Assembly: GCF_000235505.1 (NCBI RefSeq)
Contig: NZ_JH379027.1
Coordinates: 1,839,284-1,890,469, forward strand
Source of the DNA: Hungatella hathewayi WAL-18680
Lineage (GTDB): Bacteria; Bacillota; Clostridia; Lachnospirales; Lachnospiraceae
DNA length: 51,186 bases
Direction of reading: 5' to 3'
Numbering within the stretch: position 1 is the first letter of the stretch; every line of letters begins with the position of its first letter. Of this stretch, positions 1 to 8,063 are shown in pieces. The notes beneath the pieces are model-generated. The model did not search any database. It saw only the letters and a program-made list of their open reading frames with translations, and had not been told where the DNA came from. Position numbers and translations under genes: made by a program.

Positions 1-1206
1 CAAAACAGCTACAATGCATGCGGAACCACCGGCGGCATTACCATATCCGGAGGCGGTGCAGCCGGTTCCATTGCGGGGAGCGGGACTTCCGGAAGTTCGG
101 TGGTCCGGTGTTACAGCGAGGAATTGCTTACTGGCGAAAGCACCGGCGTGGTAACGAAGCTGGACGCATCCACCAACAAAAAGATTTGGGAGCAGACAGA
201 CGGATTGAACACGACGGCGGACGGAGAGCGTGTGGGAACCGGTCGGGTATGGTATACCAGCCTGGCATCCGAAGCGACAAGAGGTCTGCCGACGTTTGAC
301 GCCCCACAGACGATTTCCATAACGCTGAATGCGGCGGACGCGGATACGGGGCGGAGCGAAACGCTGCCCACCTCCATAACTGGCGCGCTGCTTCGGGGAA
401 TTCATCAGGAGAACACTAATGAAGCGTCATTTGAATCGGAATCAGCAGCCACGGTGGCCGGCCAGTTTTCCAGGTATGGCTCCGTCAATGCCAATAAATA
501 CATAGGTTTCAAAGCGGGAAATGTGGACTTAGGGGCGCTGACTGCTTCTCTGCGCCAGCCAACTGGGAGCGCAGGCACGGTCAGCCAGCTGACTCTGTAT
601 ACGGGAGCCGCCTATACCCTGGGGACAGCGCGTGTCGTCCTGCTGGATTTTGCAGGAACGTCCGGTGGCCGGTATGAAGTCCGTGTGACGATACCGGCGG
701 TTACCAGCAAGACGCTGAGTGTGGAACTGACGAGAAATGTAACCGTCAATTTGACGCCTGACAGCACGAAACATAAGGATTACAGCAATGATGCTTCCAT
801 TATGAATCACGGGAATTATCCGGTGGAGGGCGGCATTATCAGTCTGACGCCTTTGAGTGGTGGCAGCTATGTGGAACTGACGCCAGTGTTTGAGGAGTCG
901 AAGCTAAGCGGGGACAAGTGGATTACGGACAGCGCCGGAGGTGTCCGGGTAGGCATCGCGGAGCCGGCAGCCAACAAGGGGGGCATTATTCCGGCGGACG
1001 GTCTGTACTACAATCCGGCCAGTCCGGGTGCCTGGATGAACTGCAGGCTGAAAGGAAACGGGACATTGCGATACCGGTATTTCATGGAGTATACGGCCTA
1101 TTTTAACTTCTGGGAAAATGACTATGGCTACGATGTCAATTATCAATTCCAGGTGGCTGAGAATGACTTTACCGCAAATTCCGGCGAAGCACAGCTGGTT
1201 CCGTAG
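1..1206 (+). CDS. Large secreted/surface protein, C-terminal part (5' truncated)
   Basis: The frame is open from base 1, so the start lies outside the window; 401 residues are visible. The visible N-terminal part is rich in Gly, Ser and Thr (GGITISGGG, GSIAGSGTSG), and the rest has alternating hydrophobic/Thr-Ser strands that look like extracellular beta-sandwich domains. The end (ENDYGYDVNYQFQVAEN) has no LPxTG motif and no membrane anchor. The gene lies 14 bases before the first of three membrane-anchored proteins and reads into the same operon. I do not recognise the family. The long repetitive beta-rich character and its neighbours suggest the large cell-surface component of the operon; this is inference. 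Without the N-terminus, a signal peptide cannot be checked. Confidence 0.7.
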   Translation, partial: QNSYNACGTTGGITISGGGAAGSIAGSGTSGSSVVRCYSEELLTGESTGVVTKLDASTNKKIWEQTDGLNTTADGERVGTGRVWYTSLASEATRGLPTFDAPQTISITLNAADADTGRSETLPTSITGALLRGIHQENTNEASFESESAATVAGQFSRYGSVNANKYIGFKAGNVDLGALTASLRQPTGSAGTVSQLTLYTGAAYTLGTARVVLLDFAGTSGGRYEVRVTIPAVTSKTLSVELTRNVTVNLTPDSTKHKDYSNDASIMNHGNYPVEGGIISLTPLSGGSYVELTPVFEESKLSGDKWITDSAGGVRVGIAEPAANKGGIIPADGLYYNPASPGAWMNCRLKGNGTLRYRYFMEYTAYFNFWENDYGYDVNYQFQVAENDFTANSGEAQLVP

Positions 1207-1220
1207 GCAGGTGGACGAAT

Positions 1221-1751
1221 ATGCAGGAACATAATCAGAGGAACAAAAGCAGACAAAGATACCGTCTGCACCGGAACCGGATTCTGCTTGTCATGGGCTG
1301 TCTGCTTGTGACAGCAGCTGTGGCAGGAGGTATCGCCGTGTTTGGATTTCCGGCGCCGGTTCAGGCGTGGATGGATATTCAGCCGGACAGACATGCTGTC
1401 TCCGGGAGTCTCCATAACAGGGAGAGCCGGGAGATTGATAAAGATAACTTCTGGGTGGTGTTAAACCAGCTGCCCACCATACCGGAGGGAAGCCGGGAGT
1501 GTAACATCGAGTATGAAAATCCGGACAGCAATCATTACAGCGCCCGGGTCAGCCTGTATCTGACAGAAAGCGGTCAGCTTCTCGGCAGCACCCGCCGCGT
1601 GGACCCGGGAAATTATGTAGAGGTTATCCAGATGAACCAGACGCTGGAGGCGGGGGAATATCCGCTGACCGTCCGGATAGAGCTGTTCGAAGAAACAACC
1701 CCATCCGGAACTATGACGCTGGAAATGACACTGCGCATTACAAAGCCGTAA
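1221..1751 (+). CDS. Membrane-anchored surface-operon protein, paralogue 1
   Basis: A 176-residue protein with a short, very basic N-terminus (HNQRNKSRQRYRLHRNR), one membrane segment at about residues 26-48 (ILLVMGCLLVTAAVAGG), and an outside domain of about 125 residues. The end of that domain (YENPDSN, then RVDPGNYVEV, then LEAGEYPLTVRIELFE) lines up with the same region of the next two genes, so the three are paralogues. This one lacks the INATPS motif of the other two. The start ATG follows GGCAGGTGG. Topology is predicted as cytoplasmic N-terminus and extracellular C-terminus. No known family was recognised; an assembly or anchoring part of a surface structure is possible. Confidence 0.75.
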   Translation: MQEHNQRNKSRQRYRLHRNRILLVMGCLLVTAAVAGGIAVFGFPAPVQAWMDIQPDRHAVSGSLHNRESREIDKDNFWVVLNQLPTIPEGSRECNIEYENPDSNHYSARVSLYLTESGQLLGSTRRVDPGNYVEVIQMNQTLEAGEYPLTVRIELFEETTPSGTMTLEMTLRITKP

Positions 1752-1780
1752 TCGGCAACAAATGATAGGAGAATGTTATC

Positions 1781-2317
1781 ATGAGCAGACATCAAAGACG
1801 GGGCAGATATACCAACATGCTGGTATTGTCGCTGGCGGTTATCTTCTGCCTGGTGGTGCTGGGAGTGGCCGGAGCGGTTGTCTATGCCAGCCGCTCCCAG
1901 CCGGAAATCCACATCCCCCAGATGGAACCGGATGGGAACGTCCAGATAGGAACCCTGAGCGACCCGGCGGGCAGACAGGCGGAACTGGACGACACGGTGC
2001 GGGAGGGCCTTCTGACATTTGCCATCAACGCCACGCCGTCCATGAAGGACGGGAAGTCGGCGGCCAATCTGATGATAGAGAATCCGCCGGAAAACACCAA
2101 CCGCTTTACGGTGACCATCCGCCGGGATGATACCGGGGAGGAAATCTACAAGTCCGGCTATCTGGACCCGGAGCAGTATATAGAGGAGGTGCCTCTGGAC
2201 CAGGAGCTTCCGGCAGGAGAGTACACCTGCACGGCCTGGTTTGACGCCTACCGCATCAGTGACAACGCCTACATCGGCCGGGCTGCCGCACAGATAAAAC
2301 TGTATGTGCAGAACTGA
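1781..2317 (+). CDS. Membrane-anchored surface-operon protein, paralogue 2
   Basis: A 178-residue protein: basic N-terminus (MSRHQRRGR), a membrane segment at about residues 13-36, a spacer rich in Pro and Asp, and a C-terminal domain carrying LTFAINATPS, IENPPEN, DDTGEEIYKSG, LPAGEYTCTAWFDAY and a final AAAQIKLYV. The same ordered motifs recur in the next gene. The start is set by AGGAGA eight bases upstream. Its stop TGA overlaps the ATG of the next gene (TGATG), which suggests translational coupling. The conserved extracellular beta-rich domain is not one I can name. The charged start resembles a stop-transfer anchor rather than a cleaved signal peptide. Confidence 0.75.
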   Translation: MSRHQRRGRYTNMLVLSLAVIFCLVVLGVAGAVVYASRSQPEIHIPQMEPDGNVQIGTLSDPAGRQAELDDTVREGLLTFAINATPSMKDGKSAANLMIENPPENTNRFTVTIRRDDTGEEIYKSGYLDPEQYIEEVPLDQELPAGEYTCTAWFDAYRISDNAYIGRAAAQIKLYVQN

Positions 2318-3018
2318 TGGCCGGACATAAATATCAGGAATATCAGGAAAAACAGAGAAGACACAAGAGGACAGGAAGGATGAGAACACTCATGAATGGA
2401 CAGGAGATACGGAAGGAGCGCACCCGTGGAAGACCAAAAAAGGAAAGACAGAATGCCAATACCGGCCGGGTGCCGGTCGCCGTGATTCCAGGCATCATTC
2501 TGCTGACCGTGGCGCTGATGGCAGTTCTTTTTTATCTGAAAGAGCAGAGTAAACCGGCCCCCGCTCCGGGCCTCGTCTACGAGGCGAATATCGTGGAAGG
2601 GGATATCCCCGGCAAGACCAGGGAGGAGCGGCAGAGGGAGCTGGATTCCATTGTGCAAGAAGGCATGCTGTCCATGTCTATCAATGCCACGCCCTCTGGC
2701 AGAACCAACGGGGCGGACAGAACGATCAACTGGCTGATAGAAAACCCCTCCAACCAGGGGAAGCTGATCCGCGTGGAAATCAGCCGGGAGGATACCGGGG
2801 ACATCATTTATGAGACAGGCGCTATCCCGCCCGGTAACTATGTGGAGTCCGCCCCGTTGAAAGTGGACCTGCCGCCGGGCCAGTACAGCTGTATTGCAAG
2901 ATTCTACGCCTACAAGGAGGAGGATGAAACCTACCTTGGCCAGGCCGCCGCCCAGATAAAGCTGGTGCTGTATGAAGATGAGGAAGGAGAGGAGACAGGA
3001 AATGAAAAAACGAATTAA
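2317..3018 (+). CDS. Membrane-anchored surface-operon protein, paralogue 3
   Basis: At most 233 residues. It has a long, highly basic cytoplasmic part (residues 1-52, rich in Lys/Arg), a membrane segment (VAVIPGIILLTVALMAVLF), a linker with KPAPAPG, and the same outside domain as paralogue 2: LSMSINATPSG, LIENPSNQG, REDTGDIIYETG, LPPGQYSCIARFYAY, AAAQIKLVL. The ATG at 2317 shares a base with the preceding stop; an internal ATG at 2392, twelve bases after AGGAAGG, has a better ribosome site and may be the true start. The 3' end overlaps the next gene by 17 bases. Function unknown; part of the surface operon. Confidence 0.72.
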   Translation: MAGHKYQEYQEKQRRHKRTGRMRTLMNGQEIRKERTRGRPKKERQNANTGRVPVAVIPGIILLTVALMAVLFYLKEQSKPAPAPGLVYEANIVEGDIPGKTREERQRELDSIVQEGMLSMSINATPSGRTNGADRTINWLIENPSNQGKLIRVEISREDTGDIIYETGAIPPGNYVESAPLKVDLPPGQYSCIARFYAYKEEDETYLGQAAAQIKLVLYEDEEGEETGNEKTN

Positions 3019-3679
3019 CCGGACCATACTGTCCGCCGTTCTCCTTCTGTCCCTGGCCAGCCGGTGGAGCCCTGTCTACGGGGCCGTGGAGGTGGAATCG
3101 GAATCAAGCGTTGTATTTCCAAAGGCGGATGGAGCCCGCCAGGTGGACACGGAACTGCACGGCGCCATAGAGGTGGCGCTGATATCGGCGGCCCTGCCGT
3201 CGGATGTGGAATTCCGCATCAATCCGGAAGGGCGGTTCTCCCTGGACACGCCGGATGGGCAGATGGAAAACCCGTCGCCGGATAAATTCACGGTGACCAA
3301 CCTCTCCAGGGTGCCGATCCGGCTGGAAATCGCCTCCGTCGATGAAATCCGGCCAGGGGATGTCACCTTCCATTCCCTCAAAGATGTCAAGGACGGCCCG
3401 CCTCAGAGCTTTCAGTTGGTGGATAAGCTGTCAGGCGTCAATGATTTTGGTACAGCCATCCTGGTGCTTGGAGAAGCCGGAAAAACTTACCACAGTGAAG
3501 CAGATTTTGAGCGGCATGCCATTTATCCGGGAAGAACAGGAATCCCGGTGGCGGACAGAATCGAGGCGGAGAGCGCGGCCAGACTCCAAATCTACGGAAA
3601 AGTCATGGCGGACTTCTATGGGGAATATCAGTTCACCGTCCGCCCTACCTTAAAAGTCAGTGCGGTACGGAATCAATAG
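3002..3679 (+). CDS. Secreted surface protein with signal peptide (minor-subunit-like)
   Basis: 225 residues starting MKKRINR, with a classic signal peptide (hydrophobic stretch ILSAVLLLSLA, likely cleaved near VYG-A at residue 30). The mature part is beta-rich, with ELHGAIEVALISAALPSDVEFRINPE near its start and YQFTVRPTLKVSAV at its end. Both elements match positions in the next gene (INGTINVTTVNVTVPLTAAFDIDPN and DKFTIKPSFMITVSD), so the two are diverged paralogues of the same length. The start at 3002 follows AGGAGA and lies inside the end of the preceding gene. A pilus- or filament-like subunit pair is an inference from the pairing; no sortase signal is present. Confidence 0.75.
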   Translation: MKKRINRTILSAVLLLSLASRWSPVYGAVEVESESSVVFPKADGARQVDTELHGAIEVALISAALPSDVEFRINPEGRFSLDTPDGQMENPSPDKFTVTNLSRVPIRLEIASVDEIRPGDVTFHSLKDVKDGPPQSFQLVDKLSGVNDFGTAILVLGEAGKTYHSEADFERHAIYPGRTGIPVADRIEAESAARLQIYGKVMADFYGEYQFTVRPTLKVSAVRNQ

Positions 3680-3725
3680 TCCGTCTGAATATATCAATGA
3701 AAAAGGATACAGGAGGAAAGAAAAC

Positions 3726-4403
3726 ATGAGAAAGAGCAAGAAGAGGAAACAGATCACAGCCATCATGCTGGCGGCAGGAATGGCAGTGGCCGGAAGCGCC
3801 CCGGCCTTCGCATCAAGCGCCGGAACAGTAAAGGTGGAAGTCCCCGCCGGCACCGGTGCGGCAGAATCACTGGGAACACCAACCAAGACCACTATCAACG
3901 GAACCATCAATGTAACCACAGTTAACGTGACGGTACCACTGACCGCCGCCTTTGATATCGACCCAAACAAATACGACGGCAATGTGGGAACCCAGATCAC
4001 CACCCAGTCATCCGACTACAAAATCGTCAACAATTCGGCATCTCCCATCTGGGTCTATGTATCGGCCGTAGAAGCCGAGGATGTCAGCCTGGTAGATAGT
4101 ATATCAGCGCTGGACACTTCCAAGACCATGATGCTCGCCATCAAAGAGAAAAGCACGGTAACCACCAACGCAGCAACCACCAAAGATTTCTGGATGACGA
4201 CGGCTGTCGATAATAACACCAAGAAATATGTCCTGGACCCGGACAGCGCCGCCAATAAAGGCCAGATAGCAGCCAAGAGCGGCTCCACCCCCGGTGAGAT
4301 GGAATTGTATCTTTACGCACTGACCAAAACCGGCTGGTCCCACGAGGATAAGTTCACCATAAAACCAAGCTTCATGATCACCGTATCCGACCCGACGCTG
4401 TAA
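3726..4403 (+). CDS. Secreted surface protein with signal peptide (major-subunit-like)
   Basis: 225 residues with a signal peptide (basic KSKKRKQ, then ITAIMLAAGMAVAG, cleavage near AFA-S at about residue 32). The mature protein is rich in Thr, Val, Ala and Asn, with motif NVTVPLTAAFDIDPN at about residues 70-86 and a C-terminal FTIKPSFMITVSDPTL. Low aromatic content and Thr/Ala/Val richness suit an abundant exported structural protein. A strong AGGAGG lies ten bases before the ATG. It is a paralogue of the preceding gene. No LPxTG or membrane anchor. Family not recognised; a WxL-like or fimbrial-type fold is possible but no WxL motif is seen. Confidence 0.78.
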   Translation: MRKSKKRKQITAIMLAAGMAVAGSAPAFASSAGTVKVEVPAGTGAAESLGTPTKTTINGTINVTTVNVTVPLTAAFDIDPNKYDGNVGTQITTQSSDYKIVNNSASPIWVYVSAVEAEDVSLVDSISALDTSKTMMLAIKEKSTVTTNAATTKDFWMTTAVDNNTKKYVLDPDSAANKGQIAAKSGSTPGEMELYLYALTKTGWSHEDKFTIKPSFMITVSDPTL

Positions 4404-4443
4404 CCTGACCAAACAACCATAGAAAATCAAGGAGGAAACCCAT

Positions 4444-4638
4444 ATGGCAACCAGAATCCCATGCACCCCATTTGGCAAAAAGATGAAAATTGCAATGGTC
4501 GAGCAGGACATCCCCCAGCAGGAGCTGGCCAGACGCCTAGGCATCGCCAACTCCACCGTCAGCGACATCATTTACGGCCGCAACCAGTGCGAGCGCACCA
4601 AGGAGCGGATTGCGGAAACGCTGGGCATTAAAGGATAA
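4444..4638 (+). CDS. Small XRE-type helix-turn-helix regulator (copy A)
   Basis: 64 residues, nearly all one HTH domain: QQELARRLGIANSTVSDIIYGRNQ is the two-helix DNA-binding core, followed by RTKERIAETLGI. AAGGAGG precedes the ATG, and the gene sits 40 bases after the surface-protein gene with a strong terminator just behind, so it is probably the last gene of the surface operon. A protein differing at only about eight of 63 positions is encoded at 50702-50899. Many silent differences between the two genes show an old duplication kept under selection for protein sequence. Likely role: regulation of the surface operon or of the other locus; inferred. Confidence 0.85.
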   Translation: MATRIPCTPFGKKMKIAMVEQDIPQQELARRLGIANSTVSDIIYGRNQCERTKERIAETLGIKG

Positions 4639-4644
4639 ATAAGG

Positions 4645-4695
4645 ATACCCTCACCGGGGATTTGGACAGAGAGAGTCCCGGGTGAGGGTATTTTT
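4645..4695 (+). terminator. Rho-independent terminator after surface operon
   Basis: ATACCCTCACC and GGTGAGGGTAT form a long stem around a loop with a further GGGA/TCCC pairing, followed by five T. It closes the operon ending with the small HTH gene. Confidence 0.9.
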
Positions 4696-4704
4696 CTGTC
4701 CATC

Positions 4705-4733
4705 TGTACACATCCCCCAATTTGTGGTAAAAT
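4705..4733 (+). promoter_or_regulatory. Possible promoter of the cupin-isomerase-malic enzyme genes
   Basis: TGTACA and TAAAAT are separated by 17 bases and lie about 50 bases before the cupin start. The -35 matches only four of six consensus bases, so this is a moderate call. Confidence 0.45.
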
Positions 4734-4785
4734 ATATCCATTAATGTGTTAACATAGAAAGCATAGTGAGAGGAGACTTAGACAT

Positions 4786-5109
4786 ATGTATGTAGAGAAT
4801 AAGGATGTGGCATTGACCGATTTGGGCGGCGGAGTCGTGAGAAAGGTGCTGGCGTACAGCGAGAACCTGATGAGCGTGGAGCTGCATTTTGATAAAGGGG
4901 CTGTGGGGGCCAAGCATTCCCATCCCCATGAGCAGATTGGTTATCTTATCTCCGGCTCTCTGTTATTCCAGGAGGCGGGAAAAGAGGATAAGGTGCTGGT
5001 GGCCGGCGATACCTACTATGTGGAGCCGGACGTGGAGCACGGCGTGGTGGCGCTTGAGGAGACCATGCTGCTGGACATTTTCACACCGATGAGAAAAGAC
5101 TTTGTTTAA
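4786..5109 (+). CDS. KdgF-like single-domain cupin
   Basis: 107 residues forming one cupin barrel. The metal-binding motif is visible as KHSHPHEQIGYLISG (two His, Glu) and the later His in EPDVEHGV. The ending DIFTPMRKDF is typical of KdgF-like cupins, which in pectin and alginate breakdown help convert unsaturated uronates to linear ketonised sugars. AGGAG lies eleven bases before the ATG. It is followed after 25 bases by a sugar isomerase/epimerase-family gene, which supports a role in sugar-acid metabolism. The actual substrate cannot be told from sequence, since short cupins are functionally diverse. Confidence 0.8.
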   Translation: MYVENKDVALTDLGGGVVRKVLAYSENLMSVELHFDKGAVGAKHSHPHEQIGYLISGSLLFQEAGKEDKVLVAGDTYYVEPDVEHGVVALEETMLLDIFTPMRKDFV

Positions 5110-5134
5110 TACTTTGTAAAAGGCGGATACTGTA

Positions 5135-5974
5135 ATGAATTATGGAATGAGATGCCATGATATCTGCCCCAAAGCAGACATGGATACGGTATTTGATGCG
5201 GTGCGGGATTTGGGGATTCACCAGATTCAGCTGGCATTTGGCAAGTCCATCGCGGGACTTGATTTCAGTTACGGACATTATTCTCCGGGACTTGGGAGGA
5301 TGGTGGCGGAGAAGCTGCGGGAGCGGGAGATTCACGTGGCGGTGCTGGGCTGCTATATCAACCCAACCAACCCGGATGAGGCGAAACGGCAGACGGAGGT
5401 GCAGAAGTTTATCGAGCATCTGAAATATGCCAAAGCCATCGGAGCCGACATGGTTGGCACGGAAACTGGGCGGTATGATGCCAACTTTCGGGTGGTGCCG
5501 GAAACCCGCACGGAGGAATGCTATCGTCTCTTATTAAAGAGCATGCGGGAAATCGTGGCGGCGGCGGAGAAGCTGGGCGTGATTGTGGGAGTGGAAGGCG
5601 TTCATGACCATACCCTGTACAATCCGCAAATCATGAGGCGTTTCCTGGAGGATGTGGATTCCCCCAACGTGGAAGTCATTCTGGACCCGGTGAACCTGAT
5701 TGGCGAGGATGAGATAGAGTCCCAGGCCCAGGTGATTGACGAGGCGTTTCGTCTCTATGGGGACAGGATTACCATGGTTCACGTAAAGGATTTTACAAGG
5801 GACAGCGAGGGGCTTCATTTTGCCCATGTAGGCGATGGGCTGTTTGATTACGCACCGCTGTTGAAACATTTGAAAGAACAGAAACCTTACATTACCATGC
5901 TTCTGGAGAATTCCGCGGCAGAGCGGTACCACAGGGATGTGGAATATTTACGGAAGATATATGAGAATGTGTAA
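5135..5974 (+). CDS. Sugar phosphate isomerase/epimerase (xylose isomerase-like TIM barrel)
   Basis: 279 residues, the usual length for this TIM-barrel family (AP-endonuclease 2 fold). Metal and substrate residues are seen as VGVEGVHDH (Glu, His), VILDPVN (Asp), MVHVKDF (His, Lys, Asp) and the closing LLENS (Glu). Members isomerise or epimerise keto-sugars, or act on inositol derivatives. It lies between a KdgF-like cupin and a malic enzyme, 25 and 22 bases away, so the three probably share a transcript. Family is clear; the sugar is unknown. Confidence 0.85.
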   Translation: MNYGMRCHDICPKADMDTVFDAVRDLGIHQIQLAFGKSIAGLDFSYGHYSPGLGRMVAEKLREREIHVAVLGCYINPTNPDEAKRQTEVQKFIEHLKYAKAIGADMVGTETGRYDANFRVVPETRTEECYRLLLKSMREIVAAAEKLGVIVGVEGVHDHTLYNPQIMRRFLEDVDSPNVEVILDPVNLIGEDEIESQAQVIDEAFRLYGDRITMVHVKDFTRDSEGLHFAHVGDGLFDYAPLLKHLKEQKPYITMLLENSAAERYHRDVEYLRKIYENV

Positions 5975-5996
5975 CTCATAACAAGGAGAGAGACCC

Positions 5997-7169
5997 ATGA
6001 CATTAAAAGAAGAAGCGCTGCAAAAGCATTATGAGTGGAAGGGCAAGATCGAGGTGGTTTCCAGGACCCCAATCACTAACCGGGAACAGCTGTCCCTGGC
6101 TTACACGCCGGGGGTCGCGGAGCCGTGTCTGGCGATTGCGGAGGATCCCATGAAGGTCTATGATTTGACAAGGCGGCAGAATCTGGTGGCGGTCATCACC
6201 GACGGCACCGCGGTTCTCGGCCTGGGAGATATCGGCCCGGAGGCGGCCATGCCCGTGATGGAGGGAAAATGTGCCCTGTTTAAAGAGTTTGCGGATGTGG
6301 ATGCATTTCCCATCTGTATTGATTCCAAGGACCCGAAGGTTATCATTGATACCGTGGCGTTGATATCTAAAAGTTTTGGCGGCATCAATCTGGAGGACAT
6401 CTCAGCTCCCAGATGCTTTGAGATTGAGGAGGAGTTGAAGAAGCGATGTGATATTCCGGTTTTCCACGATGACCAGCACGGAACCGCCATTGTGGTGTCC
6501 GCAGCCCTGTTAAATGCCATCAAAGTAACCGGCAAGAAGATGGGCGAGTTGAATATCGTCATCAACGGCGCCGGCGCCGCCGGCATTTCCATTGCGAAAA
6601 TGCTGCTGGCACTGGGATTTGGCGACGTGATTCTCTGCGATATCAAGGGCGCTGTCTACGAGGGCGCTGACTGGACCAACCCGGCCCAGGCGGAGATGGC
6701 GAAGGTGACCAACCGCACAAAACGGCAGGGGAATCTGGCCGATGTGATGAAGGGGGCCGATGTATTTATCGGCGTGTCCAGACCCAATCTGGTGACGCAG
6801 GATATGGTGCGTTCCATGGCGGATGGGGCTATTGTATTTCCGATGGCGAATCCGGTTCCGGAGATTATGCCGGAGGAGGCGCTGGCGGCAGGAGCGGCGG
6901 TGGTAGGCACCGGGCGTTCCGATTTCCCCAACCAGATTAACAATGTGTTGGCATTTCCGGGGATTTTTAAAGGGGCGCTGTCCGTGATGGCGACGGATAT
7001 CACCGAGTCCATGAAGATGGCGGCGGCAAGAGCCATTGCCGGGGTGGTGAAGCCGGAGGAACTCTGCGCGGAGTATATTCTGCCGAAGGCCTTTGACCCG
7101 GAGGTGGTGAAAGCGGTGGCTGGGGCCGTGGCGGAGGACGCGAGGAAGGCTGGGCTGAACCGGCTGTAA
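5997..7169 (+). CDS. NAD(P)-dependent malic enzyme (malate to pyruvate + CO2)
   Basis: 390 residues, the short bacterial form. Hallmarks: LAYTPGVAEPCLAI with the catalytic Tyr, the metal/Lys region ISKSFGGINLEDISAPRCF, PVFHDDQHGTA, and the Rossmann motif INGAGAAGISIAKML at about residue 182. It oxidatively decarboxylates malate in the cytosol, linking C4 acids to pyruvate and reduced cofactor. AAGGAGAG precedes the ATG. Cofactor preference (NAD or NADP) is not settled by what I can see. Not the fused MaeB type: the phosphotransacetylase-like half is absent. Confidence 0.93.
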   Translation: MTLKEEALQKHYEWKGKIEVVSRTPITNREQLSLAYTPGVAEPCLAIAEDPMKVYDLTRRQNLVAVITDGTAVLGLGDIGPEAAMPVMEGKCALFKEFADVDAFPICIDSKDPKVIIDTVALISKSFGGINLEDISAPRCFEIEEELKKRCDIPVFHDDQHGTAIVVSAALLNAIKVTGKKMGELNIVINGAGAAGISIAKMLLALGFGDVILCDIKGAVYEGADWTNPAQAEMAKVTNRTKRQGNLADVMKGADVFIGVSRPNLVTQDMVRSMADGAIVFPMANPVPEIMPEEALAAGAAVVGTGRSDFPNQINNVLAFPGIFKGALSVMATDITESMKMAAARAIAGVVKPEELCAEYILPKAFDPEVVKAVAGAVAEDARKAGLNRL

Positions 7170-7268
7170 GGAAATTGTGACACCGTATCATAGGGCCTTT
7201 CATGGCCATCATGATAGATATGAAAAAACTGATGAATGATCAGTGAAGAGAAAAAGGAGGCAGAAGAT

Positions 7269-7985
7269 ATGGATGATTATAATGTAACAAACCAATGGTA
7301 CCAGGCACAGGAGATTCCCCGTGAATATGAACCGGTGGGGAAATATACGGCGAAGACGTTTGGATGGATGTTTCTGGGTCTTATGGTGACATTCCTGGTA
7401 TCCATGGCGGGATATATGACCGGGGCCATTATCTATGTATTTATGATTCCCTATGCAATTTTTGTGTTGGCAATCGCGGAGGTGGCGGTGGTACTGTTCC
7501 TTTCCGCCAGAATCAACAAGATGTCGGTGGGAGCGGCCAGAGGTCTGTTCTTCCTGTACGCGGTGTTGAACGGCATTGTATTTTCAGCGTATTTCCTGAT
7601 GTACAATGTGCTGGATATGGTGATTGTGTTTGCGGCTACCAGCGTGTTCTTTGGCGTGATGGCAGCGGTTGGGTATGTGACGAAGGCCGATTTGAGCAAG
7701 CTGCGCAATTTCCTGGTGGGCGGTCTGATTTTCCTGGTGGCGTTCTGGCTGTTTGGAATGTTTATCAATCTGGCCCAGTTTGAGATGATCGCATGTACGG
7801 TGGGTATCTTCATTTTCCTGCTGTTCACGGCTTATGACACTCAGAAAATCAAGGCATACCACGCGGCATATGGCTCCAACCCGGAGATGGCGAAGAAGGC
7901 GTCTATCTTCTCGGCGCTTCAGCTGTATCTGGATTTTATCAATCTGTTCCTGTATCTGCTTCGTGTGCTGGGCAGAAGGAAATAA
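7269..7985 (+). CDS. Bax inhibitor-1 (BI-1/YccA/YbhL) family membrane protein
   Basis: 238 residues with about seven membrane segments after a short soluble start (residues 1-33). FTAYDTQKIK near the sixth segment is the conserved BI-1 signature with its Asp. The family includes BsYetJ, a pH-sensitive calcium leak channel; the physiological role in clostridia is not known. The start at 7269 is chosen because AAAAAGGAGG lies nine bases upstream; an earlier in-frame ATG at 7236 lacks a ribosome site. A terminator follows. Confidence 0.9.
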   Translation: MDDYNVTNQWYQAQEIPREYEPVGKYTAKTFGWMFLGLMVTFLVSMAGYMTGAIIYVFMIPYAIFVLAIAEVAVVLFLSARINKMSVGAARGLFFLYAVLNGIVFSAYFLMYNVLDMVIVFAATSVFFGVMAAVGYVTKADLSKLRNFLVGGLIFLVAFWLFGMFINLAQFEMIACTVGIFIFLLFTAYDTQKIKAYHAAYGSNPEMAKKASIFSALQLYLDFINLFLYLLRVLGRRK

Positions 7986-8011
7986 TCAGTTTTTCTGTGT
8001 AGAATTAAAAG

Positions 8012-8050
8012 ATCCCGCAAGCCAGTAGATTTGGTTTGCGGGATTTTTTT
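8012..8050 (+). terminator. Rho-independent terminator, probably bidirectional
   Basis: ATCCCGCAA-GCC pairs with GGTTTGCGGGAT, followed by seven T on the plus strand. AAAA before the stem gives a short T-run on the minus strand too, so it may also end the converging gerA transcript. Confidence 0.88.
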
Positions 8051-8063
8051 GCTGTTTTATCGT

